Source: Haliscomenobacter hydrossis DSM 1100
GTDB taxonomy: Bacteria > Bacteroidota > Bacteroidia > Chitinophagales > Saprospiraceae
DNA: 64,000 bases
Reading direction: 5' to 3'
NCBI RefSeq assembly: GCF_000212735.1
Contig: NC_015510.1
Location: 434,001-498,000 of the forward strand
The position numbers were made by a program, and so were the translations under genes. Shown one piece after another: positions 18,066-27,051 of the stretch (positions within the stretch are counted from its first letter, which is position 1; each line of letters begins with the position of its first letter). The notes under the pieces were generated by a model. That model saw nothing but the letters and a program-made list of their open reading frames with translations, did not search any database and was not told the origin of the DNA.

Positions 18066-19562
18066 ATGATTCAACTTAAACACCTCGAAGCCTGGTTCAT
18101 CACCGGCAGTCAGCACCTCTACGGGCCTGAAACACTCAAGCAGGTGGCCCAAAATGCGGAAACCATTGCCAAAGCATTGGATGCCTCTGGTCAAATACCC
18201 GTCAAAGTGGTATTTAAACCCATCGTAGTCGGACCAGAAGAAATTTCCAAACTGGTCATCGAAGCAAACTCCACCCCGCAGTGCATCGGCCTGATCTGTT
18301 GGATGCACACCTTTTCTCCAGCCAAAATGTGGATCAATGGCTTGAAAATTTTGCGCAAGCCCCTGGCGCATTTACATACCCAATTCAACCGGGATATCCC
18401 TTGGTCAAGCATTGACATGGACTTTATGAACCTGAACCAATCAGCGCATGGCGACCGCGAGTTTGGGTTCATCGGTGCCCGCATGCGCCTCAGTCGCAAA
18501 GTGGTAGTCGGCCATTGGCAAGACCCCGAAGTGCAGGAACGCCTGGGCGTTTGGAGCCGTGTGGCTGCCGCCTGGCATGATTGGCAAGGAGGCAAGTTTG
18601 TCCGTTTTGGTGACAACATGCGCCAGGTAGCCGTTACCGAAGGGGACAAAGTAGAGGCCGAAATCAAGTTTGGCTATTCCGTCAATACCCACGGCGTTGG
18701 TGACCTGGTACAAGTCATCAATGCGGTGAGCGATGCGGAAATCAATCAGCTGATTGAGGAATACGAAATGGAATATACCCTTTCAGCAAGCCTCTTAAAA
18801 GGTGGTGCACAGCGCAGCTCGCTCATTGAAGCAGCCCGCATTGAACTGGGTATGGCTACTTTTTTGAAAAATGGCAACTTCAAAGGTTTCACCGATACTT
18901 TTGAAGACTTACACGGCATGGTTCAATTGCCTGGTATTGCTTCCCAACGCCTGATGGCCGCTGGTTACGGGTTTGGGGGTGAAGGCGACTGGAAAACCGC
19001 TGCCCTGGTGCGCGCCATGAAAGTAATGGCTGTTGGACTGCCGGGTGGGAACTCCTTCATGGAAGATTACACCTACCATTTTCAACCCGACAATATGCAG
19101 GTTTTGGGCGCACACATGCTCGAAATTTGTCCCTCCATTGCCGCAAAAAAACCGAGCTGCGAGGTTCACCCCTTGGGGATTGGGGGCAAAGCCGATCCGG
19201 TACGTTTGGTATTCAACTGTGCGGCTGGGCCAGCCCTCAATGCCTCCATCGTCGACATGGGCAATCGCTTCCGACTAATTGTCAATGAAGTAGAGGCCAT
19301 TGAACCTACTGAAGACCTGCCCAAACTTCCAGTGGCTCGTGTGCTCTGGAAAGTAAAACCCGATCTCAAGACTGGTGCCGCCGCCTGGATTCTGGCCGGA
19401 GGTGCCCACCATACCTGTTATAGCCAAAACCTCAGCAACGAGTATTTGGCTGACTTTGCAGAGATCGCTGGCATCGAATACGTGCTCATCAATGAACGCA
19501 CCAATTTGTACGATTTCAAAAACGAATTGCGCTGGAATGAAGTGTATTACAGCCATCTCTAG
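18066..19562 (+). CDS. araA: L-arabinose isomerase
   Basis: A 498-residue protein, the normal length of AraA. Typical segments are [11 protein letters not shown] near the N-terminus, [38 protein letters not shown] and the C-terminal GGAHHTCYS with metal-binding histidines. It isomerises L-arabinose to L-ribulose with Mn2+ in the cytoplasm, the first step of the pathway completed by AraB and AraD encoded just upstream. The symporter gene starts 63 bp downstream on the same strand. Confidence 0.97.
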   Translation: MIQLKHLEAWFITGSQHLYGPETLKQVAQNAETIAKALDASGQIPVKVVFKPIVVGPEEISKLVIEANSTPQCIGLICWMHTFSPAKMWINGLKILRKPLAHLHTQFNRDIPWSSIDMDFMNLNQSAHGDREFGFIGARMRLSRKVVVGHWQDPEVQERLGVWSRVAAAWHDWQGGKFVRFGDNMRQVAVTEGDKVEAEIKFGYSVNTHGVGDLVQVINAVSDAEINQLIEEYEMEYTLSASLLKGGAQRSSLIEAARIELGMATFLKNGNFKGFTDTFEDLHGMVQLPGIASQRLMAAGYGFGGEGDWKTAALVRAMKVMAVGLPGGNSFMEDYTYHFQPDNMQVLGAHMLEICPSIAAKKPSCEVHPLGIGGKADPVRLVFNCAAGPALNASIVDMGNRFRLIVNEVEAIEPTEDLPKLPVARVLWKVKPDLKTGAAAWILAGGAHHTCYSQNLSNEYLADFAEIAGIEYVLINERTNLYDFKNELRWNEVYYSHL

Positions 19563-19625
19563 TTCCCCCTTTGTCTTGTTTTTCAGTACTGCATAAATTT
19601 CAAACAACAAAAAACATTTAGCTCG

Positions 19626-21323
19626 ATGCAAAGTCTTCAAACGGTGGACTACCTGGTTTTTTTGGCCTACTTTTTCCTGGTTGCTGGTTATGGGTACTGG
19701 GTATACAACCGCAAAAAGAAAACCGAAACCACTACTACCGATTTTTTTCTGGCCGAGGGTTCCCTCACCTGGTGGGCCATTGGTGCTTCCTTGATTGCCT
19801 CCAATATTTCGGCGGAGCAGTTTATTGGGATGTCCGGAAATGGTTTTTTTGTCGGTATCGCCGTTGCCGCTTATGAATGGATCGCCGCCATTGCGTTGAT
19901 CATCGTCGCGGTGTTCTTCATGCCCATTTATTTGAAGAACCATATTTATACCATGCCACAGTTTCTAAAAACCCGGTACAACGAAACGGTGAGCATGATC
20001 ATGACCATTTTTTGGTTGTTTTTGTACATCTTTGTCAACCTCACTTCGATCCTGTTTTTGGGGGCTTTGGCCATCAACAACCTGATTGGTGGAGGTTATT
20101 TCCATCTAATCATGATTGGTCTGGCCGTTTTTGCCCTGATCATCACCATTGGAGGGATGAAGGTGATAGGTTACACCGACGTATTACAAGTGCTGGTGCT
20201 CATCATTGGTGGTTTGGCGACCACCTGGTTGGCGCTCACGATGGTCAGTGAAAAATTTGGGATGGGCCAAAACGTCTTTGCAGGTTTTAACCTCTTGATG
20301 GAAAAAGCGGATGACCATTTTCACATGATCATGGCCAAACCAACCATAGACTCCTCTCAGGACTACATCAACAAATACCTCTTGCTTCCGGGCATCGCCA
20401 TGTATGCAGCGGGTCAATGGATTGTCAACCTCAACTACTGGGGCTGCAACCAGTACATCACCCAACGCGCCTTGGGTGCCGACCTCAACACGGCTCGCAC
20501 CGGGATTTTGTTTGCGGGCTTTTTAAAATTGATGATGCCCATTATCGTGATGTTGCCGGGTATTGCTGCTTATGTTTTGTACCAAAATGGTGAATTACAA
20601 GCACAAATGGCCCCCGACGGCAAATTCCTGGCCGACAACGCCTACTCCGCCATTCTGACTTTTTTACCTACGGGCTTAAAGGGTTTGTCGATGGCAGCGC
20701 TTACGGCGGCCATTGTGGCTTCATTGGCGGGTAAAGCCAACAGTATTTCGACAATTTTCACCCTGGATATTTATAAGAAATACTTTGAAAAAGATGCCGA
20801 CGACCGCAAACTAGTTTGGGTGGGTCGACTCACCATTGTTGCCTCCATGCTGTTGGCGATTGCGCTGACTTGGAACGATTTGCTCGGTATTGGTGGCGCT
20901 GGGGGTTTTACGTTTATCCAGAAATACACCGGATTCATTAGTCCAGGGGTATTTGCCATGTTCCTGTTGGGCATGTTCTGGAAGCGCACCACGGGCGCGG
21001 CAGCAGTAGCAGGGGTATTGGTCGGCTTTGTGCTTTCGGTATTTTTTAACGAATACGCTCCGACCGTATTGGGCAACGAAACCATCTTGTACACCGCCTT
21101 TCCAAATGGCAAAGGTGGTTATGAGATTCCTTTCCTGATTTGTATGGGTTTGGCGTTTGGCTTTACCATGCTCGTGATGATTGTCATGAGTTTGTTTGGA
21201 CCAAAAGTGAATCCCAAGGCATTTGAACTGGATGCTGAAATGTTCAAGGTAAAACCGGCAATCATGGCCATGATTGTGGCAACGGTTTTGATTTTGACCG
21301 CGATTTACATCAAGTTTTGGTAG
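19626..21323 (+). CDS. Sodium:solute symporter (SSS family), probable L-arabinose transporter
   Basis: A 565-residue inner-membrane protein with about 13-14 hydrophobic segments. SSS hallmarks include FFLAEGSLTWWAIGASLIASNISAEQFIGMSG near the N-terminus and a sodium-site helix around GLSMAALTAAIVASLAGKANS, as in vSGLT. Its place at the end of araB-araD-araA makes L-arabinose the likely substrate, which is inference from context. No TonB-dependent receptor for arabinan lies in this block, so free arabinose may be the natural input. It is followed by a palindromic repeat and the convergent regulator gene. Confidence 0.9.
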   Translation: MQSLQTVDYLVFLAYFFLVAGYGYWVYNRKKKTETTTTDFFLAEGSLTWWAIGASLIASNISAEQFIGMSGNGFFVGIAVAAYEWIAAIALIIVAVFFMPIYLKNHIYTMPQFLKTRYNETVSMIMTIFWLFLYIFVNLTSILFLGALAINNLIGGGYFHLIMIGLAVFALIITIGGMKVIGYTDVLQVLVLIIGGLATTWLALTMVSEKFGMGQNVFAGFNLLMEKADDHFHMIMAKPTIDSSQDYINKYLLLPGIAMYAAGQWIVNLNYWGCNQYITQRALGADLNTARTGILFAGFLKLMMPIIVMLPGIAAYVLYQNGELQAQMAPDGKFLADNAYSAILTFLPTGLKGLSMAALTAAIVASLAGKANSISTIFTLDIYKKYFEKDADDRKLVWVGRLTIVASMLLAIALTWNDLLGIGGAGGFTFIQKYTGFISPGVFAMFLLGMFWKRTTGAAAVAGVLVGFVLSVFFNEYAPTVLGNETILYTAFPNGKGGYEIPFLICMGLAFGFTMLVMIVMSLFGPKVNPKAFELDAEMFKVKPAIMAMIVATVLILTAIYIKFW

Positions 21324-21330
21324 CATCCTA

Positions 21331-21415
21331 AAATGACGAATTTTTCGAATGACGATTGACGAATAATCGCCAGCTTATTACATTATTCGTCAATCGTCAT
21401 TCGTACTTCGTCAAT
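21331..21415. repeat. GACGATTGACGAAT palindromic repeat (family H), copy 1
   Basis: The left arm has AATGACGAATTTTTCGAATGA, the right arm its complement with CGTCAATCGTCATTCG. It lies between two convergent genes (symporter and regulator) and could terminate both. A second copy is at 31662-31748. Confidence 0.87.
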
Positions 21416-21420
21416 AGAAG

Positions 21421-22131
21421 TTATCCTATTATCCTGAATCCTTTTTCTTTGACACTATCGTAACGCTCCTGATCAAAGGAATACAGATATGATCCTTTTT
21501 TTGATCCTCCACGCAGTTTTTCATCCGTTTTTACCAGGATACCCAAGGATAAAATTTTCTTGCTAAAATTGCCCACATCGAAAGAGCGCTGGTAAATGGC
21601 TTCGTACAAATTGAGCAATTGCATCATGGTGAATTTTTCGGGCAAGAGCTCGAAACCAATGGGTTGATAGCCTGCCCGGCGACGCAAGCGATTGAGGGTG
21701 GCCTCCACCATTTGTTCGTGATCAAAAACCAGCTTTGGCCTTTTTTGCACTGGAAACCAATGGGCATCATGGCTTTTGCCCAGGGCTTCATCGTAATCTT
21801 CAATTTTGATAAGGGCGTAAAAGCACACTGAAAGTACACGCTCAACTGGATCTCGGTTGATGTCGCCAAAGACGAAAATTTGCTCCAGATAAATGTCTTC
21901 CAGGCCCGTCAGTTGGTACAAAATCCGCTTGGCACTATCATTTAAACTTTCATCCCGATTCAAAAAGCCCCCCATCAAAGACCAACTGCCTTTGGCTGGC
22001 TCAAAATTGCGGTGGATGAGCAGTATTTTCAGTTCCCTTTGGTCAAAACCCAAGAGGATGCAGTCTATGGCTACTTTAAAGGAATCAGCACGGTAAGTAA
22101 AATTCGCTTCAGTCATGTATGTATACTTCAT
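21421..22131 (-). CDS. araR: Nudix-fold transcriptional regulator, probable AraR (NrtR family)
   Basis: A 236-residue protein starting MKYTYMTEANF; MTEANF five codons later is an alternative. Residues about 15-140 have a Nudix fold, but the Nudix box is degenerate: GFLNRDESLNDSAK is followed by RILYQLTGL where a catalytic box has REUXEEXGU, so hydrolase activity is probably lost. A winged helix-turn-helix follows (about 150-236: LPEKFTMMQLLNLYEAI). This architecture is that of NrtR-type regulators, including the L-arabinose repressor AraR of Bacteroides. The position beside a full arabinose operon supports that role. Operator identity is not proven. Confidence 0.8.
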   Translation of the reverse strand: MKYTYMTEANFTYRADSFKVAIDCILLGFDQRELKILLIHRNFEPAKGSWSLMGGFLNRDESLNDSAKRILYQLTGLEDIYLEQIFVFGDINRDPVERVLSVCFYALIKIEDYDEALGKSHDAHWFPVQKRPKLVFDHEQMVEATLNRLRRRAGYQPIGFELLPEKFTMMQLLNLYEAIYQRSFDVGNFSKKILSLGILVKTDEKLRGGSKKGSYLYSFDQERYDSVKEKGFRIIG

Positions 22132-22294
22132 TTGGAGCATCCAATGTAAGCAAAACCTTCATAAACTTAAAAATATTGCGCTTATCTTATCTGCTTTTGT
22201 TGTGCTATTCAAGCAGCCTAAATGATTTTTTCCAACCAAAGCACTGCATTTTCCAGGTAAACGAGTAATTTAGGCAGCAGATTAACCCAACACC

Positions 22295-23929
22295 ATGAGG
22301 AGGCTGCCCAAGTATCTTGTACTGCTGGTATTTTTCACCTTACAACTTGCGCCGTTTATCATACACGCCGAAAATTCCGCACTTGATGTACACGCTCAAG
22401 GAACTCAGGCAGATGAAATTTGTGACAATGGTCGTGACGATGATGGCGATGGATTGGTTGATCTCAACGATCCTGATTGTGCCTGTGCCATTATTCAGCC
22501 TAAGTCACTGATTCCCAATCCTTCTTTTGAGGCCATGAATTGTTGTCCCCAAAGCCAAAGTCAACTCAATTGCGCCGATACCTGGATACAAGCCTCTGAA
22601 CCAACCACCGATTATTTGCATACCTGTGGGTGGATGGGCTGGCAGAACCTCCCTCCTCCCCTTCCCTTCCCCGACGGTGAGGCGGTGGTAGGTTTTCGCA
22701 ACGGTCGTTTCAACCAAATGGCCGATCCCCAGTGGAAGGAATACGCGGGTGCCTGTCTTTTGGGGCCACTAAAAGCCAATACGGCCTACAAGTTCAAATT
22801 TTGGGTAGGTTTCACCGATGCGGTAAATTCCCCAGCTACCAACATTGTATTTTATGGCGCAACAGATTGTGCGTCCTTGCCCTTTGGCAAAGGTAATACG
22901 GCTCATGGATGTCCTCTCAATGGTCCAGGGTGGGTGGAATTGGGCCGGGTACCCATCAGTGGAAACAAGGAATGGTTGCTCAAAGAAATCAACGTTACGC
23001 CTAAGCAAAACATTCATGCGATGGCCATTGGACCCGATTGTGATGTGTCAGCGACCGCAATCAATCCTTACTATTTTTTCGACAATTTGGTGCTGGACGA
23101 ACAACGCAATTTTGATTATGTCATCAGCGCCAAAGGTTACCCTTGCACAGATCAGTTTTTTCTGGATATCCCGGTAATTGAAGGTTATGCCTACCAATGG
23201 TATCAGGATGGCGTGGCGCTGGTAGGCGAAACCAAACCAACTTTGCGTGTAAAAACGGGAGAGGGAAAATACCAGGTGCGCATCAGTGACGAAGAGGGCT
23301 GCAAAGTAACCCAGGCGTACAATCATTTGTACCCACGTTCTACCAATTTTGTAGCTGCAAAAATTTGTCCAGGCACTGCCTATAATTTTAACCAGCAAAA
23401 GTTAAGTTCAGCGGGGGAATACATTGATACCGTCAAAACCATCCACAATTGTGACAGCATTGTGCGGTTGAGCCTGAGTATCGAAGATGATTTGCTGGAC
23501 ACGGTGCAAGCCCGCATCCTGGAAGGAGAGCAATTTAAAGTGGGTACTCGTTTGTTTGGTTCGCCCGGGGAGTTTCTTTCTACCCTCAAATCGGCCATTG
23601 GTTGCGACAGTACGGTATTGCTGCACCTGGATTTTTACCGCATTTTTTTTCCTAGCGGATTTAGTCCCAACGACGATGGCAAAAACGACCGCTTTGGTTT
23701 TTATGGCGGATCGGAGCTCAAAAGGATTGTTGCTTTTCACGTATTTGACCGTTGGGGAGGAATGGTTTGGTCAGTCAAAGATGTACCTCCGGGGGACAGC
23801 TCCGCCTTTTGGGATGGCACCATGCGGACCCAGGCCGCACCTGAAGGGCTCTATACCTATGTCGTTACCCTTTTATTGGAAGATGGACGGGAACATGTGC
23901 GCTACGGGGGCGTGACACTGGTCCGATAG
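22295..23929 (+). CDS. Secreted protein with gliding-motility-associated (CHU_C) C-terminal domain
   Basis: A 544-residue protein with an N-terminal signal peptide (hydrophobic YLVLLVFFTLQLAPF). Residues about 42-63 form an acidic repeat, DNGRDDDGDGLVDLNDPDC, resembling a calcium-binding motif. The middle (about 70-270) is a cysteine-containing beta-rich region of a kind seen in cell-surface proteins, followed by two short Ig-like parts. The C-terminal 85 residues are the type B sorting domain: FFPSGFSPNDDGKNDRFG, FDRWGGMVW, FWDGT, GLYTYVVTL. The protein should pass the outer membrane through the type IX system and be anchored at or released from the surface. The specific role is unknown. Confidence 0.85.
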   Translation: MRRLPKYLVLLVFFTLQLAPFIIHAENSALDVHAQGTQADEICDNGRDDDGDGLVDLNDPDCACAIIQPKSLIPNPSFEAMNCCPQSQSQLNCADTWIQASEPTTDYLHTCGWMGWQNLPPPLPFPDGEAVVGFRNGRFNQMADPQWKEYAGACLLGPLKANTAYKFKFWVGFTDAVNSPATNIVFYGATDCASLPFGKGNTAHGCPLNGPGWVELGRVPISGNKEWLLKEINVTPKQNIHAMAIGPDCDVSATAINPYYFFDNLVLDEQRNFDYVISAKGYPCTDQFFLDIPVIEGYAYQWYQDGVALVGETKPTLRVKTGEGKYQVRISDEEGCKVTQAYNHLYPRSTNFVAAKICPGTAYNFNQQKLSSAGEYIDTVKTIHNCDSIVRLSLSIEDDLLDTVQARILEGEQFKVGTRLFGSPGEFLSTLKSAIGCDSTVLLHLDFYRIFFPSGFSPNDDGKNDRFGFYGGSELKRIVAFHVFDRWGGMVWSVKDVPPGDSSAFWDGTMRTQAAPEGLYTYVVTLLLEDGREHVRYGGVTLVR

Positions 23930-23935
23930 ATTTAT

Positions 23936-24012
23936 TTATTTTGCGCAGATTTTACACAGATTTTTCTGCGACAAATCTGCGGAAAAATCTGTGTGAAATC
24001 TGCGCAAAATAA
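23936..24012. repeat. Palindromic repeat J between convergent genes
   Basis: Arms TTATTTTGCGCAGATTT and AAATCTGCGCAAAATAA enclose a second inverted pair (CACAGATTTTTCTGCG and CGGAAAAATCTGTGTG). It is almost the whole spacer between the CHU_C gene and etfA and could terminate both. Confidence 0.88.
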
Positions 24013-24015
24013 TCA

Positions 24016-24978
24016 TCAACCTTGCGCGGCCTTAAACTTCTTAACGGCTTCCGTAAGCTGTGGTACCACCTCAAAAAGATCGCCCACCACGCCGTAGTCT
24101 GCTGCTTTAAAGAAAGGCGCTTCAGGATCTTTGTTGATCACCACAATGGTTTTTGAGTTATTGACCCCGGCCAGGTGTTGAATCGCGCCAGAAATACCGA
24201 TGGCAATGTAGAGATTGGGACGGATGGCGATCCCGGTTTGACCCACGTGTTCGTGGTGCGGGCGCCAGTGTACATCAGCTACCGGGCGGGAGCAGGCTGT
24301 AGTTGCACCCAGGGTATTGGCCAGATCTTCTACGATGCCCCAGTTTTCGGGGCCTTTCATGCCCCTCCCCGCAGAAACCACCAGTTCGGCCTCCGGAAGT
24401 GGCACGATGCCTTCGATGCGGCTCACCGATTTTACCTTCACCCGACTGGCCGGAACGGTAACATTCGCGGCTTCAATGGCAGCTGGACTGCCCACGATGG
24501 CGGGTTGCAGTGAATTGCCCATCACGGACAATATCTTTACCTCCGAATTGATGGCGTACTCCGCAATGGCTTTGCCCGAGAATACCCCTTTTTTCACCTT
24601 GAACCCACCGTCCACGGTAGGTATGCTATTTACACCAGCCACCGAACCAGCGTCTAAACGCGCGGCCAAACGCCCGTGAATGGCTTTACCCGTAGAGGTA
24701 TGGCTCAGTACAATCACTTTGGCTCCCACTTGCTGGCTAACCTCGGCAATGACTTTGGCATACACCTGGCCATCGAATTGATCCAGTGCTGCATCGGCTA
24801 CATGCAGCACCTTGCTTGCGCCATAAAGGCCAAGGTCAGCAGCATTGTTGGCACTACCCAGGGCAAGCGCAACACATTCGGTGCCCAGAGCTTGAGCGGT
24901 TTTATATCCGTAAGTGACGGCTTCAAAAGCAGTCTTTTTGAAATTTCCTTTTTGGCTTTCTGCAAATACGAGAACCAT
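24016..24978 (-). CDS. etfA: Electron transfer flavoprotein, alpha subunit
   Basis: A 320-residue protein, standard EtfA length. The N-terminal domain has VLVFAESQKGNFKK; the C-terminal FAD-binding domain shows VVSAGRGMKGPENW, ACSRPVADVHWRPHHEHVGQTG, LYIAIGISGAIQHLAGV and the IVVINKDPEAPFFKAADYGVVGD motif diagnostic of EtfA. With EtfB it passes electrons from acyl-CoA dehydrogenases to the ETF-quinone oxidoreductase. It lies downstream of etfB on the same strand, with a family M palindrome between the two. Confidence 0.97.
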   Translation of the reverse strand: MVLVFAESQKGNFKKTAFEAVTYGYKTAQALGTECVALALGSANNAADLGLYGASKVLHVADAALDQFDGQVYAKVIAEVSQQVGAKVIVLSHTSTGKAIHGRLAARLDAGSVAGVNSIPTVDGGFKVKKGVFSGKAIAEYAINSEVKILSVMGNSLQPAIVGSPAAIEAANVTVPASRVKVKSVSRIEGIVPLPEAELVVSAGRGMKGPENWGIVEDLANTLGATTACSRPVADVHWRPHHEHVGQTGIAIRPNLYIAIGISGAIQHLAGVNNSKTIVVINKDPEAPFFKAADYGVVGDLFEVVPQLTEAVKKFKAAQG

Positions 24979-24989
24979 GAGAAGAGAGT

Positions 24990-25054
24990 TTGAAGGTTCG
25001 GGGGGTTCGGGGGTTCGGGAGCCATAACCCCCGAACCTTCGAACCTTCGAACCT
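24990..25054. repeat. GGTTCGGGG palindromic repeat (family M), copy 4
   Basis: About 65 bp in the spacer between etfB and etfA, so it would be transcribed within the etfBA mRNA. Confidence 0.85.
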
Positions 25055-25065
25055 TTTATGATGAC

Positions 25066-25809
25066 TTAAATAACTTTCGCTTCTTCATGCAAGAGTTTCA
25101 CCAACTCTTCCATATTGTCCGGGGCAATCATTTTGACAGCTGATTTGGCCGGAGGCAGGGTATATTCCACCGTTACCGCCTTGTCTTCAAAAGCTGCCGG
25201 AGCCACTACTTTGAGGGGTTTGGATTTAGCCATCATGATGCCCTTCATGTTGGGAATGCGCTGCTCGGCCAGGCCTTTGGCAGCACTCACTACAAAGGGC
25301 GTGTCTACCTCCAATTCTTCCATTCCCCCTTCGATGTCGCGTTGAATGCTGGCGGTTTTACCATCACTTGTATCCAGTTTGCTGGCGTAAGAAATGAAAG
25401 GCTGATCCAGGTATTCGGCAACCATGGCACCGATCTCGGAGCCATTGTAGTCGATGGTTTCTTTGCCCAAAAGGATGATGTCGTAGTTTTCCTGACGGGC
25501 GTATTCCGCAATTTGGAACGCTACACTGAGGGCACTTTGTGGGTTGAGGTCGATCCGCACAGCATCGTCGGCACCAATGGCCAATCCTTTGCGGATCACC
25601 TGGTCATTGTCGGCGGGACCAACGTTAATCAGCGTAACGGTACCTCCCAGGGCTTCTTTCAATTCGAGCGCACGCACCAGGGCATACCACTCGTCGTATG
25701 GGTTCATGATGTACTGTACCCCATTGGCATCCAGCTCCGTTTTGCTGGCGTTGAAAACGATCTTGGTAGTGGTGTCGGGCGTTTTGCTCACACAGACCAG
25801 TAATTTCAT
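25066..25809 (-). CDS. etfB: Electron transfer flavoprotein, beta subunit
   Basis: A 247-residue protein, standard EtfB length, beginning MKLLVCVSKTPDTTTKI. Family features are YIMNPYDEWYALVRALELKE, the ILLGKETIDYNGSEIGAMVAEYL AMP/FAD-proximal stretch and GLAEQRIPNMKGIMMAKSKPL. EtfB holds AMP and pairs with EtfA encoded next in the same operon. A TATCTTTG -7 element lies 45 bp upstream and a perfect 10-bp inverted repeat lies further upstream toward the divergent TPR gene. Confidence 0.97.
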   Translation of the reverse strand: MKLLVCVSKTPDTTTKIVFNASKTELDANGVQYIMNPYDEWYALVRALELKEALGGTVTLINVGPADNDQVIRKGLAIGADDAVRIDLNPQSALSVAFQIAEYARQENYDIILLGKETIDYNGSEIGAMVAEYLDQPFISYASKLDTSDGKTASIQRDIEGGMEELEVDTPFVVSAAKGLAEQRIPNMKGIMMAKSKPLKVVAPAAFEDKAVTVEYTLPPAKSAVKMIAPDNMEELVKLLHEEAKVI

Positions 25810-25854
25810 CGATCAGGTATTTTTGGCGAAAATGAAGTTTTATTTTAGCTTTGG

Positions 25855-25862
25855 CAAAGATA
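25855..25862 (-). promoter_or_regulatory. Bacteroidota -7 promoter element of etfBA
   Basis: TATCTTTG on the minus strand, 45 bp before the etfB ATG. Confidence 0.5.
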
Positions 25863-25889
25863 TGGTTTTCGGCTGCAATGCCGAGAATA

Positions 25890-25911
25890 TTTTAGCGAAA
25901 ATTCGCTAAAA
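25890..25911. promoter_or_regulatory. Inverted repeat in the etfB/TPR divergent region
   Basis: Arms TTTTAGCGAA and TTCGCTAAAA are perfect complements around two A. It lies just upstream of the etfB -7 element and between divergent starts, the position expected of a dimeric repressor or activator site. There is no U tract on either side, which argues against a terminator. Confidence 0.5.
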
Positions 25912-25974
25912 TGCACCATCTTATTAACCTCTTTTTGGGGAAAAAGTTTGACTCGCTATTAACATTCATGGTTT

Positions 25975-26298
25975 ATGTCCAGTGATCGTTTACTTCAACT
26001 GTTGCAAATGCAGGAGGAAAGCCCTGCCGATACTTTTGTGCTGTACGCCCTCGCCAAAGAATACGAAGGCTTGAGTGATGATGCCGAGGCATTGCACTAC
26101 TATCAGCAAATTTTTGACCACGACCCACTTTATGTTGGGGCATTTTATCACCTCGCCAAGTTGTATGAACGGCAGAATGCTTTTCTTGAGGCCGTTTCAA
26201 CCTATGAAAAAGGCATTGCAGTGGCCAAAGAGGTAGGAGATCAACATGCGTTGGCGGAATTACAGTCGGCAAAACTGAATCTGGAACTTGAATTGTAA
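25975..26298 (+). CDS. Small tetratricopeptide-repeat protein
   Basis: A 107-residue, all-helical protein. Two or three TPR units are seen: residues about 16-48 (DTFVLYALAKEYEGLSDDAEALHYYQQ region), 49-82 (FYHLAKLYERQNAFLEAVSTYEKGI) and a capping helix to the end. There is no signal peptide, so it is likely a cytoplasmic adaptor. TPRs mediate protein binding; no partner is evident. It is transcribed away from etfBA. The stop codon overlaps a TAACTTTG promoter element of the next gene. Confidence 0.75.
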   Translation: MSSDRLLQLLQMQEESPADTFVLYALAKEYEGLSDDAEALHYYQQIFDHDPLYVGAFYHLAKLYERQNAFLEAVSTYEKGIAVAKEVGDQHALAELQSAKLNLELEL

Positions 26299-26303
26299 CT
26301 TTG
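26296..26303 (+). promoter_or_regulatory. -7 promoter element overlapping the TPR stop codon
   Basis: TAACTTTG is a full TAnnTTTG match whose first three bases are the TPR stop codon. It is 31 bp before the ATG at 26335. Confidence 0.5.
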
Positions 26304-26334
26304 TGTGTTTGCGGCGTTTTTTAAAAAAAAGAAG

Positions 26335-27051
26335 ATGCTGCACAAAAGACTAATCATCGGATTATGCTTTGCGCTGACTATATGGCGCATGGATGCTCAA
26401 AAAGTGGTGGCAAGTGCCAATGCATCACATGTTCTATATTTAGGCACCAAAAACCAGATTTCGTTAGCGGTAGCTGATGTTTCCTATAAATCACTTCAGG
26501 TTTGGGTAAAAGTTGGGCACCTTGCAGGCGAAAACGGGGCTTATAGCTGGGAAATTTGTGAAACCCCAAACTCATTTTTCAAAGCTTATCTCTACTTGGC
26601 TTATCCATTCGCCGATTCTATGCGGCAAGATTCTATCAACTTCCACGTTCGTCCACTTCCTGACCCCAAAATAGTCTGCCGACCAATGCCTTGCTATACT
26701 CCACTCAATGCAGCAAACATTCAAAAAATCACTTTATACTCAATTATTGAAAGTAATGCCGCGATGGGTGAACTTATGGGCAGATGCACTGTACTTAGAT
26801 TCGAAATAGTATTGATGAGAAAAAATAAAATCCTAAAAAACCATAAAAACGAAGGAGCGGATTTTTCTTCTGGAGCACTACTCATGCTTAAAAACTTAAG
26901 AGATACTGATACAGTGAAATTGACCAAAATTGAAGCGCGTTGCGATTGTGATGCAAAAGATGAATATTATAAAGAAATTACGGGCACTTATCATCGCTTG
27001 CTGCCGCCCATAGTCTTAAAAGCCAATACAATTTTTTGTGGATTTGATTAA
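26335..27051 (+). CDS. Secreted protein resembling the GldM C-terminal region
   Basis: The 238-residue product starts at MLHKRLIIGLCFALTIWRMDAQ, a signal peptide; a GTG ten codons upstream in the same frame is less likely. Segments such as VLYLGTKNQISLAVADV, FHVRPLPDPKIV, a fully beta-patterned body and a closing YHRLLPPIVLKAN resemble the beta domains at the C-terminus of GldM, the periplasmic arm of the type IX secretion motor. It lacks the GldM transmembrane and coiled-coil parts. Such free GldM-C domain proteins have no known role. The match is by eye. Base composition looks more AT-rich than the neighbours. Confidence 0.55.
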   Translation: MLHKRLIIGLCFALTIWRMDAQKVVASANASHVLYLGTKNQISLAVADVSYKSLQVWVKVGHLAGENGAYSWEICETPNSFFKAYLYLAYPFADSMRQDSINFHVRPLPDPKIVCRPMPCYTPLNAANIQKITLYSIIESNAAMGELMGRCTVLRFEIVLMRKNKILKNHKNEGADFSSGALLMLKNLRDTDTVKLTKIEARCDCDAKDEYYKEITGTYHRLLPPIVLKANTIFCGFD

